64,000 nucleotides of DNA from Exiguobacterium sp. s122 (GTDB taxonomy: Bacteria > Bacillota > Bacilli > Exiguobacteriales > Exiguobacteriaceae), in contig NZ_JACSMD010000001.1 of the NCBI RefSeq assembly GCF_018618475.1, forward strand, positions 186,001-250,000, given 5' to 3'. Positions within the stretch are counted from its first letter, which is position 1. Every line of letters starts with the position of its first letter. Position numbers and translations under genes: made by a program. Shown one piece after another: positions 55,144 to 63,301 of the stretch. The notes below the pieces were generated by a model. It saw only the letters and a program-made list of their open reading frames with translations. It was not told where the DNA came from and searched no databases.

Positions 55144-56264
55144 TTCGTTTCCTCCTCTTGCATGAATTGCTCACTGAGGACGGAAAGCAAGCTGCTGCGT
55201 GTGATGAGCCCGTTTAGGATAGGACCGGTGACGACCGGAAGATACCCTTGGTCGGTCTTATTCATGACGGCCAATATATCGAGGAGCGAGTCCTCGCTTG
55301 AGACGTACGCGTAGTCCTTGTTCATGACTTCCTCGAGTCGTTTCGTCTTGTCTTGAATCCCGTGGACATCTTTAAGCTTGATCAAGCCTTCAAGCGTCCG
55401 GTCTCGGTCGGTGATGAGCAGGCTGTCGACCTTACGGGAACGCATGATTTCAATCGCTTGGAGCACCGTCCGCTTGTCGCTAATGGACACTGGGTCGGGA
55501 ATCATAATATCTTTCGCCTTGATGTATTCCGGGCTATTCCAAATTCGGTTCTTCCCAATGAACGACTCGACATACGCGTCTTTTGGATTACGCAGAATCT
55601 GTTCAGGCGTATCGAATTGGACGATTTCTCCGTCGCGCATGATACAAATGCGATCAGCCAGCTTGATCGCCTCATCCATATCATGGGTGACGAAAACGAT
55701 AGTTTTCTTTACTTCTTCTTGTAGGTTGAATAATTCTTCTTGTAAATCGTTTCGTGTCACAGGGTCGAGGGCGCTGAACGGTTCATCCATTAAAATGACC
55801 TCAGGGTCGTTCATGAGGGCGCGGGCGAATCCGATTCGCTGTTGTTGACCACCGCTCAGTTCGCTTGGATAACGATCGATGAATTGGTCCGGGTCGAGTC
55901 CGACCATGCGGAGAAGGTGCTCGGTGCGGGCGTCCATATCCTGTTCGGCGTGCCCCTCGAGACTCGCAATCAGTTGGATGTTCTCCCGAATCGTCATGTG
56001 TGGGAAAAGGCCGGTCTGTTGAATGACATAGCCCATCTGGCGCCGTAAGTCGATTGGGTTCATCTTACGCGTGTCTTGGCCGTTCACAATAATTGTCCCT
56101 TCGGTCGGTTCAATCAGTCGGTTAATCATTTTCAGGGATGTCGTTTTTCCACAACCGGAAGGACCGATAAAGACGACGAGTTCGCCTTTATTAATTGTCA
56201 GATTCATCTCTTTCAAAACAGTCGTCGTTTTAAATGTTTTTTTCACTTGCTTAAATTCAATCAT
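55140..56264 (-). CDS. opuCA: Osmoprotectant ABC transporter ATP-binding protein
   Basis: A 374-residue OpuCA/ProV-type ATPase: Walker A GPSGCGKTTS (about 35-44), signature LSGGQQQRIGFA (about 135-146), Walker B VILMDEPFSALD (about 154-165), and two C-terminal CBS domains (about 255-370) that sense ionic strength. It is the first gene of the operon with the fused permease/binding protein. A sigma-B-like promoter lies upstream. Confidence 0.93.
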   Translation of the reverse strand: MIEFKQVKKTFKTTTVLKEMNLTINKGELVVFIGPSGCGKTTSLKMINRLIEPTEGTIIVNGQDTRKMNPIDLRRQMGYVIQQTGLFPHMTIRENIQLIASLEGHAEQDMDARTEHLLRMVGLDPDQFIDRYPSELSGGQQQRIGFARALMNDPEVILMDEPFSALDPVTRNDLQEELFNLQEEVKKTIVFVTHDMDEAIKLADRICIMRDGEIVQFDTPEQILRNPKDAYVESFIGKNRIWNSPEYIKAKDIMIPDPVSISDKRTVLQAIEIMRSRKVDSLLITDRDRTLEGLIKLKDVHGIQDKTKRLEEVMNKDYAYVSSEDSLLDILAVMNKTDQGYLPVVTGPILNGLITRSSLLSVLSEQFMQEEETK

Positions 56265-56306
56265 CGACTCAACTCTTTCTCGAAATTATTTTCACATAAC
56301 CTTTTT

Positions 56307-56331
56307 GTTCCCTTGTTATAAAAATGTAAAC
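56307..56331 (-). promoter_or_regulatory. Sigma-B-like promoter of the osmoprotectant operon
   Basis: On the minus strand GTTTAC-N13-GGGAAC resembles the general-stress consensus GTTTAA-N12-15-GGGWAW. It lies about 45 bases before the opuCA start. Sigma-B control of opuC is known in Listeria. Confidence 0.55.
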
Positions 56332-56395
56332 ATCTTTTTTAAGAAATGAGGTTTGAACTCTCGAAAAAACGGGATAAGATAATGTTAATCTGCGT

Positions 56396-56430
56396 AAAAA
56401 GAAGCGACGCCCGGAGGTGTCGCTTCTTTC
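56396..56430 (-). terminator. Terminator of the P-type ATPase gene
   Basis: GAAGCGAC/GTCGCTTC stem; on the minus strand it is followed by a T-rich run (TTTTTAC). Confidence 0.8.
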
Positions 56431-56434
56431 GTCA

Positions 56435-59104
56435 TTAAGATTGTTTCCGTTTTATCACATTGCGCGAAATCAACTTCTCGAGTTCGATGATAAAGAACAC
56501 GGCGATACCGAAGACGAACGGGATGATCCAGTCGCTCGCGGCGATTGGCGTCGTTCCGAACGCGGTGTTCATGAACGGCACGTACGTGATGAACAGCTGA
56601 AGTACGATGAGCGCACCAGATACGTAAAACGCAATCGGATTCTCGAAGAACGAGCGGTTGAGGGCCGGCTCGGTCTCGACCCGAACGTTAAACAAGTGGA
56701 ACATCTGGGCGATTACAATCGTGTTCAACGTCATCGTGTGGATATATTCGACACTATAGTCGCCGGCGTTCATATACAGGTTGTAGACGAGCGTCCCGCC
56801 ACCGATGATGAGCGACACGAGCAAGATTCGGAAGATATAGTACCGGCTCAGAAGCGGTGTCTTCTTCGGTCGTGGTGCCCGTTTCATCGTCGATGGTTCG
56901 AGCGGCTCGAACGCAATCGCGAACGAAAGCGTGATGGCGACGACCATATTCACCCACAAGATTTGAAGCGCCGTGAGCGGAAGCTGGGTACCGAGGAAGA
57001 TACTCATGAGGAGTACGAACCCTTGCGCACCGTTCGTCGGCAAGATGAAGAGGATCGTTTTCTTCAAATTATCGTATACACGTCGGCCTTCTTTAACGGC
57101 TTTGAAGATTGTATTGAAGTTATCGTCGACAAGCACCATCTCAGCTGCTTCTTTCGATACTTCCGTCCCTTTGATTCCCATGGCGACACCGATGTCGGCG
57201 CGGCGAAGGGCAGGGGCGTCGTTCACCCCGTCACCGGTCATGGCGACGATATGGTCTTGCGTCTGGAGCGCCTTGACGAGACGCGTCTTGTTCTCTGGGC
57301 TCGTCCGGGCGAAAATGTTGTACTGCCCGACGACGTCCGCGAGTTCCTCGTCCGTCAAATCATCAATCTCGGTCCCTTGAAGCGCACCGGCCTCTGTCGA
57401 GATGCCGAGCTCGTTTCCGATGGCGATGGCCGTCTCTTTATGGTCACCGGTAATCATCTTCACTTGGATACCTGCCGATTGACATTCGTTGACCGCCTCA
57501 ATCGCTTCAGGGCGCGGTGGGTCCATGATGCCGATGAGCCCGAGGAATTCGATTCCTTCATATAAGTCGTCATGGTCAATCTTCTCTTTTGATGTGTTGA
57601 ACGTGCGTTTGGCGACACCGATGACACGTTGCCCTTTTTTGGCGAGGTCGGTCATCTTCTCTTCCCACATGTCCGTTTGGAAGTTCGGGTCACTCGCTTC
57701 GGCCATCGAGAACAAGCGGTCCGGTGCACCTTTCAAGTACATGACGTGCGCCTCGTCACGCGGCGAGAGTGTCGCCATGTATTTATGCGCCGAGTCGAAC
57801 GGAATCTTCGAGATGACGCGGAGCGGTCGAATCGACTCTTCCGCCTTTTCTCCGAGTGTGAGCAAGCAACCTTCTGTCGGGTCGCCTGTAATCATCCATT
57901 GTTTCGATTCGTCATCGAAGAACAAGTCGGAATCGTTACACGTCACACCGGCAAGGAGAATCTCATTAAGCATCTCGTCTTGTTTGTTCGAGTAGACCTC
58001 ATTTTTAAACTCGATACGGCCTTCCGGCGCATAACCTGAACCGGTCACACGGAGCGTACGATCAGCGAGTTGAATGTTCTGTGCGGTCATCTCGTTTTTC
58101 GTCAACGTACCGGTCTTATCCGAACAGATGACCGATACAGCACCGAGCGTCTCGACGGACGGCAAGTTTTTGACGATCGCCTTGTTGTCAGCCATTTGAC
58201 GGACACCGAGGGCGAGAATGATTGAAATGATTGCCGGCAATCCTTCCGGGATGACGGCAACGGCGAGACCGATGACCGCGAGCAATAGCTCAGCCGTCTC
58301 GTAATCGCGCAAGAAGTAGCCGAAGATGAAGGCGAACACGGCGACACCGGCGATGACGCTCGCGACGGTCTTGCCGAAGCGTTGCGTCTGTTGGATGAGC
58401 GGTGTTTGCACTTTCTCGACTTCAGCGATCGACGCGTTGATTTTACCAAGCTCGGTCTTCGAACCGGTCGCGATGACGATTCCGCTTCCGGTACCGGCCG
58501 CGACGGATGTCCCGGAGAACGCCAAGTTCGTCCGGTCACCGAGACCGATTTTCTCTTCGAGCGGGTCGAGCGTCTTGTCGACGGTGATCGCTTCACCGGT
58601 CAAGGCCGATTCCTCAACTTTCATGTTCTCCGCTGTGATGAGGCGAAGGTCGACCGGGATTTTATCACCCGGCTTCAAGTAAACGATGTCTCCTGGGACG
58701 AGGTACTCGGCCTCAATCTCTTTACGCTTGCCGTCACGACGGACAAGGGCGGACGGGGACAGCATGTTCTTAATGCCTTCGAGTGCTTGCTCAGCCTTGT
58801 TCTCTTGCAAGTAACCGATAATCCCGATGATGAGGACGACGAGTGCGATCACAATCGTGTCGTACCAGTAACCGAGTACGGCCGTAATGACGGCTGCGGC
58901 CAACAGGACGTAAATGAGTACGTCGTTGAATTGGCGCATGAATTTTAGCCACTTCGGATCTTTTTTCGGTTCAGGAAGGACGTTCTTCCCGTGTTGTTCG
59001 ATTCGTTCGTTCGCCGTCTCTTCACGTAACCCTTGAGCGATATCGGTATCAAGGTGATTCTCTGTCTCGTGAATCGATAGCGTATGCCACTGCCTCTCTT
59101 CCAT
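56435..59104 (-). CDS. P2-type cation-transporting ATPase
   Basis: An 889-residue P-type ATPase: N-terminal cation-ATPase domain, actuator motif LTGE (168-171), PEGLPA in M4 (286-291), phosphorylation Asp329 in CSDKTGTLTKNE, hinge TGDGVNDAPALRRADIGVAMG (core TGDGVNDAP) and ten helices. It resembles Ca2+ and Na+ pumps, but M6 reads VNMVVAITLSFA (about residue 715), lacking the Asp of the Ca2+-pump NLVTDG motif. The ion (Ca2+, Na+ or other) is thus open. RBS AAAGGGG. Confidence 0.88.
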   Translation of the reverse strand: MEERQWHTLSIHETENHLDTDIAQGLREETANERIEQHGKNVLPEPKKDPKWLKFMRQFNDVLIYVLLAAAVITAVLGYWYDTIVIALVVLIIGIIGYLQENKAEQALEGIKNMLSPSALVRRDGKRKEIEAEYLVPGDIVYLKPGDKIPVDLRLITAENMKVEESALTGEAITVDKTLDPLEEKIGLGDRTNLAFSGTSVAAGTGSGIVIATGSKTELGKINASIAEVEKVQTPLIQQTQRFGKTVASVIAGVAVFAFIFGYFLRDYETAELLLAVIGLAVAVIPEGLPAIISIILALGVRQMADNKAIVKNLPSVETLGAVSVICSDKTGTLTKNEMTAQNIQLADRTLRVTGSGYAPEGRIEFKNEVYSNKQDEMLNEILLAGVTCNDSDLFFDDESKQWMITGDPTEGCLLTLGEKAEESIRPLRVISKIPFDSAHKYMATLSPRDEAHVMYLKGAPDRLFSMAEASDPNFQTDMWEEKMTDLAKKGQRVIGVAKRTFNTSKEKIDHDDLYEGIEFLGLIGIMDPPRPEAIEAVNECQSAGIQVKMITGDHKETAIAIGNELGISTEAGALQGTEIDDLTDEELADVVGQYNIFARTSPENKTRLVKALQTQDHIVAMTGDGVNDAPALRRADIGVAMGIKGTEVSKEAAEMVLVDDNFNTIFKAVKEGRRVYDNLKKTILFILPTNGAQGFVLLMSIFLGTQLPLTALQILWVNMVVAITLSFAIAFEPLEPSTMKRAPRPKKTPLLSRYYIFRILLVSLIIGGGTLVYNLYMNAGDYSVEYIHTMTLNTIVIAQMFHLFNVRVETEPALNRSFFENPIAFYVSGALIVLQLFITYVPFMNTAFGTTPIAASDWIIPFVFGIAVFFIIELEKLISRNVIKRKQS

Positions 59105-59263
59105 TTGAAAACCCCTTTCTCTCTTTACAATTTTCGACAGACTGGTAGAACCGTCTATATTTTATTCATACCCCATGAAAAAAAGTGTGTAAACTTTAAT
59201 TCCATGTGAAATCATCGGAATTGTGAAGTATGTGTGAATCCGAGAAGGGGAATGTATGACACG

Positions 59264-59298
59264 ACAAAAAAGGAGAAGAGCGTGCGCTCTTCTCCTTT
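59264..59298 (-). terminator. Terminator of the glcDF operon
   Basis: AAAGGAGAAGAGCG/CGCTCTTCTCCTTT 14-bp stem, T-run on the minus strand; it overlaps the glcF stop. Confidence 0.85.
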
Positions 59299-60622
59299 AC
59301 GTATGGGGCAGTGCCTCCGCCAATAAATCGGCCAAATGGACGGCCCGCATCGAATCGGTCCCATGTTCTTGAATCCCGAGTTGCATCTGGAGATGACATC
59401 CCGGGTTCGATGTGACGATCGTCTGGGCAGCGGTGTCTCGGACATGTCCCATCTTCATCTCTAAAATGTCATTCGCGATGATGGGTTGGAGCAAGTTATA
59501 CACCCCGGCCGAGCCGCAACAGTTATCGGCATGGCGTTGTTCGACATACGTCGGTCCTTGAATCGCTTGGAGCAACAGCCGCGGGGCGAGGGCTCCTTGT
59601 TGCACGTTGCGCAAGTGGCACGAGTCTTGATATGTGATGACTTGCTTCGGCAACGTAAGCGTGACTCGGTCGAGGAAACCGATTTCAATCAAAATCGAGG
59701 CGAAGTCTTTAATCTTGTCTTTGAAACGCTCCGCGCGCGCGAGCCAATCTGGGTCTTGTTTCAATAGGTGGTCATAGCCGAGTAGGAACGCTCCGCACCC
59801 TCCGGCGTTCGTGATGATGTAATCGACGTCGAGTGCTTCGAACGCCTCGATGTTTTGTTTCGCGAGCTGGACGGCCCCGGCTTGTTCGCCGGCGTGTCCG
59901 TGCAGGGCGCCGCAACATTGTTGGGTGTCCGGGATGACGATGTCACAGCCCGCTGCCTGGAGTAACTTGATCGTATTCGCGTTCGTCTCATAGAACATCG
60001 TGTCCATCAGGCAGCCAGTGAAGAACGCGATTCGCGCTGTCGGTTGTCCCGTCGCCTTGAGTCGTTCAGAGCGCCGTCTCCGCGCCGCTTTCGGTGGGAC
60101 CGGCGGCAAAATCGCCTCCATCTTTTGGAGTTGGTCCGGAAACCAGTCGAGGATGCGCAACTTCCGTGTGAGCGTCTGCACGCCGGACTGTTGATAGAAA
60201 CGAAGGAACCCCGTCGCCGTCTCCATGTTCGCTTTATTCATGAACAAGCCGTCGAAGACGACCTTTCGGATCATCCGCTCCCGGACGTCCATCTGACCGG
60301 TCGCGCGTTTATGCTCGGTGATGGCGGCGCGTGCGTCTTCAAGAAGGACGCTATAGCGGACCCCGGCTGGGCAAGCCGGTTCGCAGGCGAGACAACCGAG
60401 GCATTCGTTAAGTGTCTTTTCGACGCCCGCATCCGGTTCGATTAGGCCGTCGACAACACCTTTCATGATGGCGATGCGACCACGCGGGGAGGCCGTCTCG
60501 TCTTTCGAGCGGATGTACGTCGGACACGTCGGAAGGCAAAAACCGCAACGCATGCAGCCGAGCAGTTCCTCGTAATCGAGTTTCTCGGTCATCCGGGATG
60601 TGAGTTGTGCAGGTTGTCTCAT
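59297..60622 (-). CDS. glcF: Glycolate oxidase iron-sulfur subunit
   Basis: A 441-residue GlcF. Two ferredoxin-type clusters (CMRCGFCLPTCP, 23-34; CLGCLACEPACPAG, about 74-87) and two CCG domains (TGCLMD ... CCGALHGH; SCHLRN ... CCGSAGVY) are visible. It carries electrons from the GlcD flavin to the quinone pool. The start ATG overlaps the glcD stop (ATGA) with AAGGAGG upstream. No glcE gene is present, as in other two-gene Bacillus loci. Confidence 0.93.
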   Translation of the reverse strand: MRQPAQLTSRMTEKLDYEELLGCMRCGFCLPTCPTYIRSKDETASPRGRIAIMKGVVDGLIEPDAGVEKTLNECLGCLACEPACPAGVRYSVLLEDARAAITEHKRATGQMDVRERMIRKVVFDGLFMNKANMETATGFLRFYQQSGVQTLTRKLRILDWFPDQLQKMEAILPPVPPKAARRRRSERLKATGQPTARIAFFTGCLMDTMFYETNANTIKLLQAAGCDIVIPDTQQCCGALHGHAGEQAGAVQLAKQNIEAFEALDVDYIITNAGGCGAFLLGYDHLLKQDPDWLARAERFKDKIKDFASILIEIGFLDRVTLTLPKQVITYQDSCHLRNVQQGALAPRLLLQAIQGPTYVEQRHADNCCGSAGVYNLLQPIIANDILEMKMGHVRDTAAQTIVTSNPGCHLQMQLGIQEHGTDSMRAVHLADLLAEALPHT

Positions 60623-62028
60623 ACGCCGCCTCCTTGCACGAGCCGTTTTTTCGCTGCCTTCGCGAACATTTTTTGCGGGTTCATGATGCCGTACGGGTCA
60701 AAGGCGAGTTTGATGCCTTTCATGACGTCGATGCCAGATGCACCAAGCTTCCATTCGAGATACGGCGCCTTCATCGCCCCGACGCCATGCTCTCCTGTGA
60801 TTGTCCCGCCAAGTTCGAGCGCGGCAGCGAAGATGTCCGCGAACGCGGCTTCGACACGCTCCATCTCTTCGTGGTCTCGTGCGTCGGTTGCGACCGTCGG
60901 ATGGAGGTTGCCGTCACCGGCGTGGCCAAACGTGGCGATCTCGATCCGGTACTTCCGGCCAATTGCCTCGATCCGTCGAACCATCTCGGCAATCTCGCTC
61001 CGGGGCACGGTCGCATCTTCTAAAATCGTCGTCGGTCGAAGACGGGCGAGCGCGGACAAGGCCGTTCGTCTCGCATAGCGGAGCGTCTCCGCGTGCAGCT
61101 CGTCCCGTGCCACCTCGACGAATGAAGCGCCTTCAGCGAGACAGATGGCGTGCATCGCCTCGATGTCACGGTGCACGACTTCACTTGGTCCGTCTTGTTC
61201 TAATAGAAGCAGTGCGCCGACGTCGGTTGGTAATCCGATGTTCGCGTATGCCTCGACGACTTCAATCGTTTTCTTGTCCATGAACTCGAGCGTCACCGGG
61301 ATGATGCGACTTTCGATGATCCGACTCACTGTCCGAGCGGCGCCGTCTAAGTCGCTGAAATGGGCAAGCATCGTCTGCTTTGTCTCCGGGAGCGGAATGA
61401 GCTTGAGCGTCGCCTTTGTGATGACGGCGAGCGTCCCTTCAGAGCCGACGAGGAGCCGGGTCAAGTCATAACCGGCGACGTCTTTTGCGAGTTTCCCGCC
61501 TGTTTTGAGAATCTCGCCGTTCGGGAGCACTGCTTCGAGGGCGAGTACGTAGTCTGCCGTCACCCCGTACTTCAGGCCACGTAGCCCACCAGAGTTCTCA
61601 CTAATATTGCCACCGATCGTCGAGATCTTCATCGAGCTCGGATCGGGCGGATAGAACAGTCCTTTTGCCTCCACCGCCTCGATTAAACGACCGGTGATGC
61701 AACCTGGTTCGACAGTGACGGTCAAATTCTTCTCATCAATCTCAAGAATCTTGTCCAAATGACGAAAGTCCAAAACGACTCCGCCTGCGAGTGGTGTTGT
61801 CCCACCAGCCAAGTTCGTCGCAGAACCGCGTGGGATGACGGGGACGCGATAGGTATGACAAATCCGCATAATGGCTTGAACGTCTTTCGTCGAACGTGGG
61901 GCGACGACCGCATCGGGCATCGCTTGATAGTTCGGGGTCGCGTCGAACGAATAGGCGAGACGAGTCGTGGCATCTGTGAAGATAATATCGTCTTCGACTT
62001 CGGTCTGTAAGTGGTTGATCCAGTCCAT
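60619..62028 (-). CDS. glcD: Glycolate oxidase FAD-binding subunit
   Basis: A 469-residue FAD-linked oxidase of the VAO family. The FAD domain spans about 38-215 (VIPRGSATNLAGG, NISENSGGLRGLKYG) and is followed by the FAD-oxidase C-terminal domain with ATFGHAGDGNLHP and ITGEHGVGAMK. It oxidises glycolate or lactate-like 2-hydroxyacids. RBS CAGGAGG. A promoter with an overlapping cre site lies upstream. Confidence 0.94.
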   Translation of the reverse strand: MDWINHLQTEVEDDIIFTDATTRLAYSFDATPNYQAMPDAVVAPRSTKDVQAIMRICHTYRVPVIPRGSATNLAGGTTPLAGGVVLDFRHLDKILEIDEKNLTVTVEPGCITGRLIEAVEAKGLFYPPDPSSMKISTIGGNISENSGGLRGLKYGVTADYVLALEAVLPNGEILKTGGKLAKDVAGYDLTRLLVGSEGTLAVITKATLKLIPLPETKQTMLAHFSDLDGAARTVSRIIESRIIPVTLEFMDKKTIEVVEAYANIGLPTDVGALLLLEQDGPSEVVHRDIEAMHAICLAEGASFVEVARDELHAETLRYARRTALSALARLRPTTILEDATVPRSEIAEMVRRIEAIGRKYRIEIATFGHAGDGNLHPTVATDARDHEEMERVEAAFADIFAAALELGGTITGEHGVGAMKAPYLEWKLGASGIDVMKGIKLAFDPYGIMNPQKMFAKAAKKRLVQGGGV

Positions 62029-62105
62029 CTAATTTCCTCCTGACACACATCCAAAATAGAAGATGCGGGCGTCGGTTCCGAAAGTCACAAAATCGACACA
62101 ATTTT

Positions 62106-62119
62106 AGAGAGCGCTTACA
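62106..62119 (-). promoter_or_regulatory. Perfect cre site in the glcDF promoter
   Basis: Read on the minus strand, TGTAAGCGCTCTCT matches the CcpA consensus TGNAANCGNWNNCW at every position. It begins 5 bases after the -10, covering the transcription start, so CcpA would repress glcDF when glucose is present. Confidence 0.75.
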
Positions 62120-62124
62120 CGGTA

Positions 62125-62153
62125 ATCGTAGCGATTTGAATTGGGATTGTCCA
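62125..62153 (-). promoter_or_regulatory. glcDF promoter
   Basis: On the minus strand, -35 TGGACA (62148-62153), a 17-base spacer and -10 TACGAT (62125-62130). Confidence 0.65.
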
Positions 62154-62523
62154 CCTATTCTACGTTGATGGGAGGGGATTTCCAGCATTTTCACTTCAGG
62201 GAAAATGGCTGTGACATTCCTCACGACAAAATCGGCTGAACCCCTCGACATCGTAAAAAGGGTATCGGTATACTAAAACAGGGCGTTGTAAACGATTTCA
62301 AAATCAGGTCAACTTCCGTTTCAAAACCTTTTGTGAACGTGCGTCGTTTGCCGTTGTATTTTCCAAAACGTGGAGGTATAACTGAACTATTCTTCATCTT
62401 GTTCGTTTTGTGAAATGTTATCAATTTAACATTTTTATTTCACCATTTCTTCATACTTTTTTAAAATTTATGGATTTTAATTTAGTTTGTGAAGTGCGTA
62501 AAAGCATTGATACGACTTGATTT

Positions 62524-62579
62524 AAAGCGCTTTTATAATTGTGAAATTCATTGACTTCTTATGCCATTTCCATTACTCT
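62524..62579 (+). promoter_or_regulatory. Candidate atp operon promoters and operator
   Basis: AAAGCGCTTT (62524-62533), a perfect 10-bp palindrome of cre-like core, abuts a TATAAT (62534-62539) that lacks a well spaced -35. A second option is TTGACT (62551-62556), 17 bases, TACTCT (62574-62579). The leader to the first start would be about 80-120 bases. Confidence 0.45.
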
Positions 62580-62663
62580 GAACTTGTGTGACTTTTGATG
62601 GTCACGCGAGTGTGAATCGACAAAGATGAAGACGAGCTTCCTAGAGAGAAAGGGGAGAGTAGG

Positions 62664-62891
62664 ATGGCGAAAAAAGAGAATCGTTACCTATCCTATGCCT
62701 CGCTCGCCTCACAAATCTCGACCGCGCTTGCAGGACCGATCGTCATCGGTTATCTCGTCGGCCAATACGGCGCGAGACGTGAATTCTGGGGTACGTTTGG
62801 TTGGAATGTGTCGGTGCTTCTCGGCATGGCGTTCGGGATCACGGCGCTTGTTCTCACCCTTCGAAGTTTATTGACAGGAGAGGACGAATGA
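62664..62891 (+). CDS. atpZ: AtpZ/AtpI-family small membrane protein
   Basis: A 75-residue protein with two membrane helices (about 17-33 and 44-65), first of the ATP synthase operon. GWNVSVLLGMAFGI and the short loop with YGARREFW resemble the AtpZ (PF09527) family, proposed to act in Mg2+ handling or assembly of the enzyme. RBS AAAGGGGAG. The stop overlaps the atpI start. Confidence 0.8.
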   Translation: MAKKENRYLSYASLASQISTALAGPIVIGYLVGQYGARREFWGTFGWNVSVLLGMAFGITALVLTLRSLLTGEDE

Positions 62892-63301
62892 ATCTACAAC
62901 AAGTGCAAGCAGACAGACAAGCACAAAAGCAGTTGATGAAGCGTTACACGAAGTGGTTCATTGGATGGTTCGCCATTCTCCTCCTCGGTGCGTTCATCGT
63001 CCCTATGTACAAACCGGTCTTTCTCGGGTTGTTCCTAGGTGGGGTCGCCAGTCTCATCATTCTACATATGCAGAATCGAAGCGTCATTCGCATGTATGAC
63101 GTCATCGAACATGGACGACGCCCGAAATCGCACGGGACTGTTTCAAGAATGGCAGTCGGTGCGTTAGCCGTGATAGTCGGTCTCTTTTATGAGGATCGAG
63201 TATCGCTCATTGCGGTGGTAACTGGTCTAATCGCCGGCCACATCATACAATTTGGCGAGTTCACACTTGCCCAGCTCAGCAGGAAAAGAGGTGAATACTA
63301 A
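62888..63301 (+). CDS. atpI: ATP synthase protein I
   Basis: A 137-residue membrane protein with four helices, matching AtpI, which helps assemble the c-ring. It is recognised by size, hydrophobic pattern and place between atpZ and atpB. The ATG at 62888 overlaps the previous stop and has ACAGGAGAGG upstream; a longer in-frame start at 62801 lies inside atpZ. Its stop overlaps the atpB start (TAATG). Confidence 0.85.
   Translation: MNLQQVQADRQAQKQLMKRYTKWFIGWFAILLLGAFIVPMYKPVFLGLFLGGVASLIILHMQNRSVIRMYDVIEHGRRPKSHGTVSRMAVGALAVIVGLFYEDRVSLIAVVTGLIAGHIIQFGEFTLAQLSRKRGEY

Larger units (their letters stand above)
62029..62663. other. Long intergenic region between glcD and the atp operon
   Basis: About 635 bases without a gene I can support. 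The left part holds the minus-strand glcD promoter and cre site. The middle (62160-62450) is AT-rich with no clear element. The right part holds candidate promoters of the atp operon. A run of short homopolymer T/A tracts near 62420-62480 is the only other notable trait. Confidence 0.6.

Noticed and set aside
62221-62424. Minus-strand ORF of 67 codons between glcD and the atp genes
   Set aside because: No RBS, a basic low-complexity protein, and placement upstream of the glcD promoter; it looks like chance.
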